From contig OY720098.1 in NCBI GenBank assembly GCA_963082875.1, positions 14,818,001-14,882,000 of the forward strand: DNA of 64,000 nt. Reading direction: 5' to 3'. The position numbers and the translations under genes are program-made. This document shows, piece after piece, positions 26,301 through 36,255 of this stretch; position 1 is the first letter of the stretch; every line of letters starts with the position of its first letter. Source of the DNA: Corella eumyota. Lineage: Eukaryota > Chordata > Ascidiacea > Phlebobranchia > Corellidae. Below the pieces are notes generated by a model that did not search any database, had not been told where the DNA came from, and was given only the letters and a program-made list of their open reading frames with translations.

Positions 26301-26751
26301 TATAGACTTATAAGCAGTGAAGGTCAAACCTATGGCCCTAAAATGTAAAGCTAATTTTTGTAATCACTAAATTATGTTGTAAGCATAGACCAGTTTGGAA
26401 AGTAGGGAAGTTTTCGACGAGATCTCGGACATGCAATCAAAAATAATAGTGTTTTATTTTAACTAACCTATACATAACTGGATTTTCTGTTTTTGAGTCA
26501 TTGGGCATCCCGTCTTTCCAACTTTGTTGTCTTTTTGTCAATATATTTGTAGCTGTGAGATTTGAACAGGTTTTAGGATTATCTTTTGATTCTGTAAAAA
26601 TGTCTGGCAAAACTGAGGATTGATTTAAATCAGCTGGTTGCTTATTTTTTCGGCTTTTAAGAGATTTTATTAACTGGACCTCAGCATCGAACATCTGCCG
26701 ATAGACTTTACCACTTTGAAGAACTCGCACTGGGGTGCGCATTTCAGTCAT
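14337..26751 (-). CDS. CCDC180: CCDC180 homologue, coiled-coil protein of motile-cilium type
   Basis: A long coiled-coil protein conserved in ciliated animals (Pfam DUF4455/DUF4456 family). The start MTEMRTPVRVLQSGKVYRQ and FDAEVQLI in the exon 26468-26751 matches the family N-terminus. Coding blocks follow, approximately: 25949-26095, 25433-25572, 25139-25290, 24550-24677, 24050-24185, 23580-23705, 23005-23160, 22728-22850, 22505-22634, 21870-22033, 21435-21605, 20990-21066, 20415-20522, 20125-20208, 19760-19937, 19500-19688, 18750-18897, 18465-18645, 17985-18172, 17720-17835, 17320-17560, 17115-17210, 16860-16950, 16450-16552, 16155-16262, 15957-16022, 15535-15700, 15343-15436, 15035-15196, 14690-14895, 14337-14541; about 1,500 codons. 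The DUF4456-like C-terminal part has LRPTLGHPDQEELY and DDLITIDDVIVG. The block at 17320-17560 is Gly/Pro/Thr-rich and disordered. A small Lys-rich piece at 21300-21350 may be another exon. Block edges are approximate. It diverges from ANKRD45 and is convergent with REV1. Confidence 0.85.
16300..16374 (+). repeat. SINE tRNA-like head only
   Basis: A clean tRNA-like 5' segment, CGGCAGTATGCTGTAGTGGT through the B-box-like GAGTTCAATCCCC, ending at CTCTCAT and running directly into A-rich sequence. The body is missing. Confidence 0.85.
16618..16757 (+). repeat. degraded SINE head and mid-body
   Basis: Recognised from GCAGCCAGGTGTGATAGTAA, TAGGTTTAATCTCAACTGC, TTTATGCTGTAGC and ACTCCTGCTAAGCC in family order; the 3' end is lost. 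Confidence 0.6.
17577..17633. repeat. short tandem duplication in CCDC180 intron
   Basis: AAAAAGGATATCATTTTAGG occurs twice with a period of about 28 bp. Confidence 0.8.
18999..19336 (+). repeat. SINE with duplicated tRNA-like head (dimeric copy)
   Basis: Two head-like units precede one body: GTCAGCATGTTGTAGAAG..TGTTTGATTTTTACTGCTC, then a second arm with ATGGGTTTGATCCCTATTGC. After these come CTGTAGCGCTCTACAAACGG, GCTGAGCCAGCACTTAATC and the GGATAAAGATATTTAAAA tail. Confidence 0.7.
20558..20800 (-). repeat. degraded SINE in CCDC180 intron
   Basis: Minus-strand order is kept (CCTAAACATTAGGTAAC, CCAACCCAGTATTAGG, GCACTACAGCATGAAATC), with many changes. Confidence 0.7.
21647..21740 (+). repeat. 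SINE with large internal deletion
   Basis: Joins TTTCATGCTGTAGCACC directly to CTATGTTTAGGTCGTGAAG and the CCACATCAAGGA tail, so most of the body is missing. Confidence 0.8.
22157..22436 (-). repeat. full-length SINE in CCDC180 intron
   Basis: Well preserved from the head (ACTACACCACGCTGCC at the right) to the TATATCTTTATTCTCGATG tail at the left. A 9-bp CATATTTCT occurs just outside both ends and is a possible target duplication. Confidence 0.9.
23740..23999 (+). repeat. SINE in CCDC180 intron
   Basis: GGCAGCGTGGTGTAGTAGTC head through CTCGAGACTGGGTTGGGG, with a shortened 3' end and an AAGAATAAAGATATATA tail. Confidence 0.9.
24272..24510 (-). repeat. SINE, head lost, in CCDC180 intron
   Basis: Retains CCAACCAGTCTCTAGTTGCC, AAGTGCTGGCTCAACAG and GGCGCTACAGCATGAGG as reverse complement and stops in the tRNA-like arm. 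Confidence 0.8.
24836..25125 (+). repeat. full-length, low-divergence SINE (best reference copy)
   Basis: Complete 290-bp copy: GGCAGCGTGGTGTAGTGGT holds an A-box-like segment and GTGGGTTCAATCCCC a B-box. The body includes CTGCTGAGCCAGCACTTAAT and CAACTCGAGACTGGGTCGG, and it ends GGATAAAGATATATAC plus an A-run. It is among the youngest copies here. Confidence 0.92.
26188..26378 (-). repeat. very degraded SINE near CCDC180 exon 1
   Basis: Weak match in the order AATTTGATAAGGTCAATTCC, AACCTGACCAAGTGTTAGG and GTTGCCTAATGTAGTTTAG; the rest is eroded. Confidence 0.45.
26390..26445 (+). mobile_element. end fragment of the 28.2 kb hAT/P-type MITE
   Basis: CCAGTTTGGAAAGTAGGG and TTTTCGACGAGATCTCG match the left terminus of the element at 28226 over about 55 bp with several differences; no opposite terminus is present. 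It ends about 20 bp from the donor of the first CCDC180 coding exon. Confidence 0.7.
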
Positions 26752-27508
26752 CGTCTTGCCGTTAAATAAAACTTTGCTTATTTATAACAAATTTTAAATG
26801 AACCTTTTTACCGACAAATTTTGTAAAGTTAAACTGCTGTGCAAATAAGAAATCTATAAAATAGGTATAATTTTACCAGTTTAGTGAATTACCAGTTAGC
26901 AAACAAATATATGTATTTAATGAGGTTTACTTACTATTATTATTATTTATGTAAAAATGGTATTTTCCAGAAAATTTTATACAAACTTCTGTATTATTGA
27001 TATTTTGATAGCCTGCAAAATGTTTAACCATTTTTAGCAATATACATCACTTTATAACGCATTTGTTTTTGTTGCCTAAAACCGAACACTTTAAAACCTA
27101 CGTTTTTTATTTTTCGAAATTTAAGAATGTATATAAAATTAAAAAATATTCAAAGGAAAAGAAAGACAACATAATTTGCACAATAATCATTAAAAAAATT
27201 ATTGATTACCGAATATTCTATTTCAAATATATACTATTTAAAAGCTGTTCATAAGGACCATTAATACGCAAATAATATTTTTCGCGGGGATTAGAACATA
27301 GAACTGTAGAATGTGAACTGTTTCGTTGTTTAAAAAAATAATCCTCGGCCGAGGTGTGTGCAGCCTCAAGCAGAATTGACTTGTTACCTTTTTTACACCC
27401 AATTACAATTTCTTTTAAATAGAAAATAACTTTTGAAAACGAAATTAAAACTAAAAGAGTTTATGGTTACTTTAACCCCATTTCTTATTTTTTAATAATT
27501 GCCATAAC

Positions 27509-27522
27509 GTTACCTAGGTTAC
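27509..27522 (-). promoter_or_regulatory. X-box-like RFX site, full consensus match
   Basis: On the minus strand the sequence is GTAACC-TA-GGTAAC, matching GTNRCC-N(0-3)-RGYAAC at every fixed position. It is 326 bp upstream of the ANKRD45 start and about 760 bp upstream of the CCDC180 start. Confidence 0.55.
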
Positions 27523-27711
27523 CAGGAATCAGGTACTTACCCTAAATAATAATATCCCTCTAGCGTTGAAGTTAAACAAATTTAAATTTTGCTAAATATT
27601 GTTTTAAAAATTTTGGAATTTATAAATATATTTATTTGATAATATAGTTTTTGTAAATTTAATTAACCACTATTATTTTAATAAATAACGCGCTTTTGAA
27701 AAAATGTTCTA

Positions 27712-27724
27712 GTAACTTAGCAAC
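27712..27724 (+). promoter_or_regulatory. X-box-like RFX site, one mismatch
   Basis: GTAACT-T-AGCAAC has a perfect right half-site (RGYAAC) and one mismatch in the left half. It lies 124 bp upstream of the ANKRD45 ATG, the usual distance for motile-cilium genes. Confidence 0.5.
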
Positions 27725-27847
27725 AAACTTGTTTCGGGACTTTCCCTTTTACAAAGTTGTTACAGATATAAAATTTGTCAAAGTTTTTAACACCGTGAAA
27801 AACGTGAAACTATTTTTTTTTGGTAAAAATTAACTAATTAAGCAAAC

Positions 27848-30800
27848 ATGACGGCTGTTGCTGAACAGATTGATAGTAATAATATAGAAGGTACTGATGG
27901 GAACACAGTAATGCAGTGTGTACTAAGCAATGATATTGAAAAATTAAATAAGTAAGCTACAATAAATTTTTTTTTTACTGAAGTACTACAATACTTTACC
28001 TTTAAGTGTCATGTGCCAGCAATTACAAAATTTAGGATCTCTATAAGCGTTTATTGGTTGAAACGGATAGTACTAAATGAATGCGGAAAGGGTGGAATTT
28101 ACAAGAAAAGATTAGAGTAAGGTTATAAAAATTCCACCCCTTCCGCATTTATAAACTTGGCGAACGATACTAACGGAGCTCGATATTTTGGAAAGTAGGC
28201 ATGTGCATAACTTATCCCTAATTAACCAGTCTGGAAAGTAGGGCAGTTTTCGACGACATCTCGTGCGTGCAAGCATAAAAATTGGCGTGACCGCGCATGC
28301 ACGTGTACTAAAATTTTCAGTCTATGCATGCACACGTGATTTATGTTAGCGTATTTACCGTTAATTTTGCATTTACTTTTAAAGCCAGGCATCCAAAACA
28401 CCAATTTCAGGCATGCATTTTTTTCAACGAAAAAAAACTTGTGCATGCATGCTGCCCTACTTTCCAAACTGGCTAATTAATGGTACCCTCTAATATTATT
28501 TTGGACTTGATTTTAAATTGTTTATTATTATTAGTGCAAATTCAAATTTAGCAAGTCTGAGTAATTTGAGACTATACCAACCCAAATCTAAGTACTTAGT
28601 AATGGCATTATTAAGGGGACCAGAAGCTTCGGCCGTGAGAAGCTTCGGCCAGAAGGTTCGGCCTGCAAAAAACGCGGGGTGTCGGTGACGAAATTGCCGC
28701 GTAAAATGTCAGCTTAAGACCATATTTTACCGATATTCAAAATAAAATTTGACAAAAAGTATAATACATAAAAAAAATTTAATAAGTTGTTACGATAAAT
28801 ATAGAAGTTAGTTTTTAGAATATTTTTTTTTTTTAATTTTTGTTCCAAAAATATATTTTTAAAACGGATTAAAGACTGGCGCTTATGGCCTGCATCGGTA
28901 AAATATGGTCTTAAACTGACATTTTACGCGGCAATTTCGTCACCGACCCCCCGCGTTTTTTGCAGGCCGAACCTTCTGGCCGAAGCTTCTCACGGCCGAA
29001 GCTTCTGGCAACCATTATTAATATAGAACTTAAAAAAGTAAATTAGGACTATTTGCCCTTTTAGGCATACAGAAATTCTTAAAAGAGTTGGGGCACTAAA
29101 GTATTGAGTTTCACCCCCGGGCCTCTCGGTCAAATTTTAGTAGGATCGTTTTAAATTGCATTTAAAATATTTAAACAAGGTTATGTTATTAAAAGTAATG
29201 TGCATTTATTGGTAAATTATACAAAAATTAGTAGATATAAATTTTCAATAAAATGCACTTGTTGAAATTTCTTTTTTTAGAATATTTGACGATAATCCAG
29301 AATCTCATACTGACTTTTTGAATTATCGGGATAAATGGGGAAAATCTGTGATGGAAATGGCATGCATGCTTGGCAGGATTGATATATTGAAGGAATTAGC
29401 TAAAAAAGCACCAGATATAATAGAGTCAAGTAAAGAATCTGGTAAGAATTGCTACTATTTTAAATAAAGGAAGTGTTGTTCTGTTTTAACACTTTGTTAC
29501 TTTATCAACGGTTGTTATTAATGTTTAGGTCGTGAAGTCAATCTTGCACATCAAGGATATAGGTATATATGTGTATAAATAACAACCTTAAATATATTTC
29601 AGGTTATTCTTTTATGCACCTTTCGGCTTGTTGGGGGAAACAAGCTTGCCTTGAAGCTTTGTTCGAACTTGGTGTTTCTATTGATGCCAGGACACTCTAT
29701 GGGGAATCCCCCAAACAACTAGCCCTAAGATATGATCATAACTCTTGTGTGGATTTTATCGATTGGGCAGGTAACTTAATTAGGCACCATTGGTTAGTAA
29801 TCAAAAGTTTTAGTTTAGTTTGACTGATTTAGCATAGCTTATAGGTTAGTAAAATATCTTGCAAATTGGATTTCAATTTTTTTTGCAAATTAGATTTTAA
29901 AGTAATTAGTTAATGTAGGCTAGGTAGAAACTTAGAAATCAGTACAATTATTTTTTTGTATTATTTTTTATATAAAGAGATGGAAGGCAGTTTAACACAC
30001 GACAGAAAGACCAACAAGGAGAAGAAAAAGAAATAAAATGTTAGATTATAAGGCCATTTATTTATAGTCTTTGTATTGTTTTTTTTAGCACAGTTAAAGT
30101 ATTAGTAAAAACAAAAGTTAATTAATTGCAGTAAATACAAAAATAAGCACCTTTATTTATTAAGCATGGTTACTTCAAGATTAATAAAGTAAGCAAAGGT
30201 AGATTTATTCAATGTATTCAAGTTTAAAATTACAATTAGCATTTTTTTATTAATAAAATTTTCAATTAGTAGTTTTTATTCTTGAGGTGTTTAAATATAC
30301 TATTTTTGTTAAGATTTTCGTTTTTCATATAATGTATTAAATGTATTTTATCTTTTTATACTTAACTATGATTATAAACTGTTACATTATTATATCCCAG
30401 ATAAAAAATATAAGATGTTATGTAAGTAAGGGTTATTATAAAAGAGTACCAAATAATTTTTAACACACATTGAATAAATCTGCCTTTTGCTTAAATTTGT
30501 TTAACTTACCCAAAAACTAATTTACCAATATTAATATCATAGCGGCTAAGTTAGGCTTGACAAACTTCATAACGTATATGCGAGAACTAGTTTCTGATCC
30601 TGAAAAATTGCAAGCACAAGGCATTAAACTTACCAAAGATGAAAAAGTAAGCAAAATTTTTAATTTTATTTAAAATTATAGTAAGAAGGCAAAAACTTTT
30701 ATTTTAACTTGTAGAATTCTGCTTTAAATGCGTGTAATGAGAAACAAGAATGGTTGGACAATGCTGTGGAAGCAACTAGAAATGAAATTTTAGAAACAAA

Positions 30801-30980
30801 ATTAGAAATTGAAAAAATTCTGGATTCTATTTTATATAAAAATACATCACCAGGTAGTAACTTGCATTAAAAAATTATAATTAACAAGAAAAAGTATTTG
30901 AAAAAAATCGTATGTACCAAGAAAAATTTATAACTAATTTTTGTTTAGTTTCTCCATCAATTGTTGATGAAAAAAAGTAA
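27848..30980 (+). CDS. ANKRD45: ANKRD45 homologue, ankyrin-repeat protein
   Basis: Exons 27848-27951, 29281-29441, 29603-29770, 30543-30646, 30715-30853 and 30949-30980 join in frame to 235 residues (human about 266). Two ankyrin repeats are visible: DKWGKSVMEMACMLGRIDIL and GYSFMHLSACWGKQACLEAL followed by LGVSIDARTLYGESP. A coiled C-terminal tail rich in Glu and Lys follows (LETKLEIEKILDSIL), typical of ANKRD45. The start is the first ATG of an exon with a clean downstream donor (AA|GTAAGC). An AATAAA lies at 31208-31213. Intron 1 is 1.3 kb and hosts three inverted-repeat insertions. It diverges from CCDC180 across a promoter with X-box-like sites, which fits a ciliary role; no enzymatic function is known. 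Confidence 0.88.
28081..28150. repeat. 70-bp hairpin in ANKRD45 intron 1
   Basis: ATGCGGAAAGGGTGGAATTT at the left pairs with the reverse complement of AAATTCCACCCCTTCCGCAT at the right with one mismatch, leaving a loop of about 30 nt. It could be a tiny MITE or a structured intronic element. Confidence 0.7.
28218..28480. mobile_element. 247-bp MITE with 8-bp target duplication (hAT- or P-type)
   Basis: The element occupies 28226-28472. Termini CCAGTCTGGAAAGTAGGG and CCCTACTTTCCAAACTGG are inverted repeats with one mismatch. CTAATTAA directly flanks both sides (28218-28225 and 28473-28480). An 8-bp duplication points to the hAT or P superfamily. There is no transposase. The interior is rich in GCATGCA-type motifs and is open on the minus strand by chance. 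Confidence 0.85.
28606..29020. mobile_element. GC-rich foldback element with long inverted repeats
   Basis: Arms of about 115 bp (28620-28735 and 28895-29008) are near-perfect reverse complements and enclose an AT-rich loop of about 160 bp. The arms contain repeated AAGCTTCGGCC subunits and GCGGCAATTTCGTCACCGAC. CATTATTA occurs at 28606-28613 and 29013-29020 as a candidate 8-bp target duplication. It is non-coding and non-autonomous. Confidence 0.8.
29518..29573 (+). repeat. SINE 3' end fragment
   Basis: Only ATGTTTAGGTCGTGAAGTC plus CACATCAAGGATATAGGTAT remains, immediately before ANKRD45 exon 3. It is the last SINE trace before 57.9 kb. Confidence 0.65.
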
Positions 30981-32499
30981 ATTTTGCCAAGAAATCAACA
31001 CAATCTTCGTTATCAAAATCTATTTTAAAATTGTACACTACAAAGACGTGGAAACTTATGTAATTCAACAAAGCGTCTTTTAAGTTTTTTTATTTAGGTT
31101 TTTTGTATTACAACACATATTACGTTAATGCGTATTGTATAAGTTGTTATATATATATTTATGTATTTTACCTTTTTCATTCCATAGAATTTTTATATAA
31201 TATATTTAATAAACATTCCACTTTTTTTTGTTAGACTTACTTCGTTTAATATCATCTAGGCAATGGTTGCCTTTGCCTAATTGACATAATTTTTTTCTTT
31301 TTAAAAGCCCAAACCTTCTATTTTTATATTTGGTAAGTATTTCTAAAAATGCCAAAACTTATTTTGAAAATACTAAAACAAAAAAAATCGTTTTTATTAT
31401 TTTACCATCAATAAATCATTTTGATATTTCTAAGCTACTTACAGGGTATATAAAAAGTCCAATCGTACGACTTTTTATATTCCCAACAATTTTGATGCGA
31501 TAAACGTGTTAAATTGTGGTGTTATCTTTTGTGCACATAAGTTCAATAAGCTTGTGATTATAACAGATGCTTTAAAAAGGCGACATCTCTTGATACAAAG
31601 TAGACATGTATTAAAACTAATTCCTAAGTAACCACATTCTTTCTTTTGCCTTAATTTAGTTATTGTTTTTACATTGTTTGTACTTAAATTGATTTTTTTA
31701 GCTATTGTTTTTACATTGTTTGTACTGATTTTATTTTAGATCAAATAAAGACTAAAATACTAAATTCGATGATAAAAAAATTCCAACGTTTAACCTAATA
31801 GGTTAAATATTAATTAAGTTAAATATCAACTACAGTGCTATAATTTTATATTTTGATAACTACCTTGTGTTTAAACTACCTATTGAAATATTCGTGTAAA
31901 AAAGTTACCAAAAATTTTCTACATGTAATGTTCGTTCCTATCTATGGTCTAAGGTTTTTTTTTTCTTTATGATGCTTCTTTTATTATACTAAACGTAAAT
32001 TTTGTAAATTCCAACTAACTTTATTGGTGGCATAATGAATAAGGAACCCTTTTTGTGAATATTTATAATAAAATTTGTTTACGTTTTTGGTTTTATTACC
32101 ATTTACGTAAAAATAAAAAAGATGGTTGTAGGGTAACACAAAAACTAATTTTTTCGACCAAAGTAATTTGCGTGGTGCCGTATACTTGAGTACAAATACT
32201 TAAGTACAAAAATCAATATATTTAAGTACAAAAACCATATAGACATATTCAATATCAACATAAGCTAAGTTACAAAGTCAAATAAAAACTTTTTAATGAT
32301 TTTACTTTGCATTTTGGTGTAAACTTTTTCGACCAGAAGCAATTATTACAATGTAAAAAAGATTAACAATTAAATTAAAACAATCTATTTTTAAATACTG
32401 TGCAAAAGTGTATATTAATATATAAAAAAATATGTTTATTTTTAAATGAGGATAATTAATAATTTACTAATTAAATAAGAAAATGCGTTGAAATGCCCA

Positions 32500-33019
32500 A
32501 GGATTGCTAAACTTAAACCCGGGAACGTGGTTTGTGACGTCACTGATTAGTTCTCAAATATTTTCTCTTCGCTATGCGCTCCTGCTATACGCTCCTGTTT
32601 TGAACTTTGTATTGGTAAGTTTGTTTCAAAATTACTATTCGTTGATTTAGTATAAAACAATCGGGATTGTTATTTAAGTTAGTTATTATTCGTTAAGAAT
32701 TAATATATTTTAACGTATGAATCATATAAGCTCACATAGGACCTTAATGTAATCGCCTATGAACGCCAACAACCGTTGACATGCTTTAAAACACGTTACA
32801 CTTGTGTTCTAATAACTCTTTAAATAAGATTTGGCACATTTTGGTGACAACGTTTTTTAAATTTAATTTTTTTTGGAAAACTTAATGTCAAATTTAAATA
32901 ATGTGTAGAGTTAAATGCATAAGTTTAAATTATTTTAACAGAAGCATTTAATAATAATAATTTCGCAATATGAGCATCCGGGAATTGTTAGATATTTAAC
33001 AATCTTCATCTGCTCCAAA
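32500..33019 (+). ncRNA. candidate spliced non-coding transcript (two exons)
   Basis: A TGACGTCA at 32535-32542 lies about 75 bp upstream of a strong donor (ATTG|GTAAGT at 32615). An acceptor (TTTTAACAG) then opens a 78-nt exon, 32942-33019, that ends at a second strong donor (AAA|GTAAGT). The only ATG frame in exon 2 stops after nine codons. A possible third exon could begin at 36258 after TTTTTAATTTCAG. This is splice-signal evidence only; the first exon start is a guess. Confidence 0.3.
32535..32542. promoter_or_regulatory. CRE/ATF palindrome TGACGTCA
   Basis: Perfect full CRE, one of seven in the window (others at 34048, 38714, 43741, 44976, 46627 and 62227). Its position before a donor-bearing leader makes a promoter role plausible. 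Confidence 0.45.
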
Positions 33020-36000
33020 GTAAGTTTTGTTTTATTTTTCTAATTTTTTGTAAGCTTATTCTTGGTTAAACTTTATTGTAATGTTGGTGTTTTAAGTAAG
33101 ATCACTAAACAAATAGGTTTTAGCAAGGAGTGGTTATGATATGATTGGATATGTCAGGTTGATAGGGGGTCATTAAACTGTAACTTAAGTAATTTAACTT
33201 AAATAACTATCACTAAAGAGGACAGCCTCGATATGTTTTTGTAATTTCGCAGTAGTTTTCAATGTAAAATATGCCAAAATTATTAAATATTTTTGCATGA
33301 TTTTACAGTGTATCAGCATTGTGATGCTTTTAAATAAATTTATAAGTATAAAAAAAAGAAAAAGGGATTAAAACTTACTTTTTTACTTAAAATGTTTAAG
33401 AATTTAAAAAAACTGTGAACTTTAATAAGTTAAATGAAACTAAAAATATTTGCGAAATTATTATATTACATAGATATCATATAACATGTTATATATATGA
33501 TATAACAATATATATGATTTAACATAAATAAGTCAATTAAATTGATAAAACAAATATAAGTTTTATGGCCATGATATATAACAAATACTTCTTTTCATAT
33601 TTAAAAAAATTCTAAAATTTTTGCTATTGAAATGTAAGCAATATAGATTTATAAGCTGCTAAACGCTTTTACAGTGACTTTATCACTATTCTTATCTTAG
33701 TTTTATAGTTAGCAAAAAATATTAAGGAAAAAGCTTTAATAAGTAAGATTGCAAGACTTTCTTAATAATAAACTTTTGTTTAGAACGGGCGTTTTTTGTC
33801 GTTTAAAACCACACTTTTGATTGTAGCATTTTTTAAAAACTAATTGCAAACGGCTAAGTTACCAAAGCTTAAAACCTAACTAATTTTAAATGATTTCAGA
33901 ACTCATTTATTATGCCTAGTATGTTTCTTAAAAATTAATTAGTTGCTCAGTTAATTTGTAATCACATATATATATATATTCGAAACTAAACGCTAAATTA
34001 CGATTTTTTGACTACATGGTAATTGTTACTGTAATATAACCTTTTTGTGACGTCATAAGATCTTTTTATTAGTAACTAGTAACTAAAAATTTTTTTTAAA
34101 AATTGTTATGTTAGAAAATGGACTTATAAATGTTAAAAATAGTTGTTGAGGGTCGATTTTTTCAGTAATATGTAATATTCACCCTTAAAATAAAACTAAC
34201 TAGTTGCTTTTAGCGTGTTATCTTGACAGAAAAGAAAATAAAAAAAATACTTTTTTCAAAAATGAGTAAGTTGTTGTGACGTAATAAATGTTGCTATGTT
34301 ACTACTTTTAACGAAAAAAATTCAAAAAAAATAAAAGTAGTTTATAATACAGTATGCTGATTTGCAAGAAGTTTGGTAGAAGACATGAGAAAAAGATCCT
34401 AAAAAAGAAGATACAAAATGCATAACATGTTAATATTAGTAAATAACAAAAAGCTAAAGGAAATTTAAAATAAAATACCACCAAAATGGAAGAATATTTC
34501 ACCAGTTAAGAAAAGCTTAGTCACTAGAACCAGCAAAAATACAAAACAGCATAATATGGAAACGCTGTACTTGTTAGGATTTAGGATATTTCGGATATAT
34601 TAAAGAAACATATACTTTCAAGAAAGTTAGAAGAAGTAATGAGGTACGTGAGTAAGTAGTTTTTGTGACTAGTTTAGGCAAATTATTGTTTTGCAAAAAC
34701 TCTAAAATAACAAAACTATAGAGCTTAACCTGCGGTAAAAAAAAGTTTTTTGTATTAATAATGTTGACAATAACAATATGTTTTAAAATCCTAGATTTTA
34801 AACATTAAAAACGCTTTTTATTTAATTGTTTACCTAACTACGCACCAAATAAAGTGTAAATCTGTAGTGGTTTTGTTTTGGGTCTAACAAAAACCTAATA
34901 TAACGTATATGCTAATTGTTGTTATTTTGTTTGACTTCTTGTGCTTTAAACACTTGATGTCATCCTTGATTTTTTTTGGGTTTAGTTGTGATGTAAATTG
35001 TTATGAGCAGTGTTTGCTTTAATAAACAAAGTAAGTGGCCAAGTTAACAAACTTTTACACTAGCCGTTTTTTTAGAATTGATTCAGATTCAGATTTAGTA
35101 GGTTACACATACGGAATTTTTGCCTTGAGTTAAGTAGGTTAATTTTGTAACAATCTATTTCTCCCTTCGACTTTATTTTTGTCATAAATTTCAGGGAATT
35201 TTAATTTGCTTCGTCAAATAGGATTACATGCTTTTGGCTTATTTGCCAAGTAATTTAAAATGTAAATTTTTTATATACAAGGCCATATAAAGCAACACTA
35301 GTCGTACAGGGCATTTGTTTTTGGTCACTTAAAAGTTTTTGGTTAAAAGTGCATTAAAAAAATAAAACAAGAATATTTTTATAACACTAACCTATTTCTT
35401 GGAAATACTTTATTGTTAAATTAATTATTTTTGTTCGTGTGTTGGTGGTTTTATAAAACCGGGGTTCAGCAATCGTTCATTAAAATCTTTTGTTGTTTTA
35501 CTTGTTCGAGGTCGTAAGCGCTTGCCACCAAAGTATTAACAAAACAATTCCTGAAAACCGAGCACTTTTTGTTGTCTCCCTGTTTGTTGATTTGCCCCTT
35601 GCACAAATGGTACAGAGTCACACTAATATTCGATAATGGTTCAGTTCTAAGAGAAGCTAAATCTACCAAACTATTAAAAATATAAATAGTCTGTACTACT
35701 TTGAATAAATGATTATTTATTTGAAGTGAATAAATAGGTCTATAACGTTGTATACTAAATTAATGTAAGAATAATTACTGGGTAATATAATAAACCAATA
35801 CATAAAGCAAACAATGTATTTTTTGAAGTTAACCAAACCTCTATTCAATTATGCCTTTTATATATTATTTTGGTAATATTTTTGTCTAGGAATTGTTTGA
35901 TAACAGTTTTGTTAATATATTTTTAGTATGTTGATAAAGTTATATTATTTAATGGTCTTAGTATATAGACTATCCCTTTAAAAACAAATTAAATTTACTT

Positions 36001-36255
36001 TGGTAAAAAGACACAGCCTATTTACAATAATTTAAAACACCTTATAGTTTAAGGTTTTCAAATTTAAACAAATCGCGTGAAAAAATATTTTTCACATAGG
36101 CATTTTAAACTTTTACAAAATGAACTAAAAACATTTAAAATTGGGTCAGAAAAATACAATTTGTCATACGTTTTAAATTTTTCTTGTACTTTGGTATGAA
36201 TTATTAGTTTTGTTTTATAAATAAAATCTCTGTCCCTTCACTAGTTTTTAATTTC

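Larger units (their letters stand above)
26752..27847. promoter_or_regulatory. divergent promoter region, CCDC180 / ANKRD45
   Basis: 1.1 kb separates two start codons pointing away from each other. It contains two RFX X-box-like sites and a few GC-richer patches (27280-27360), otherwise AT-rich DNA. I see no coding exon here. Both neighbours are cilium-associated families, so shared RFX/FOXJ1-type control is a reasonable inference. Confidence 0.5.

Noticed and set aside
27063-27254. 63-residue plus frame upstream of ANKRD45
   Set aside because: Lys/Ile/Phe-rich frame typical of AT-rich DNA; no donor joins it to ANKRD45 exon 1.
28222-28467. 81-residue minus frame filling an intron segment
   Set aside because: It coincides with the MITE from terminus to terminus and has no protein similarity.
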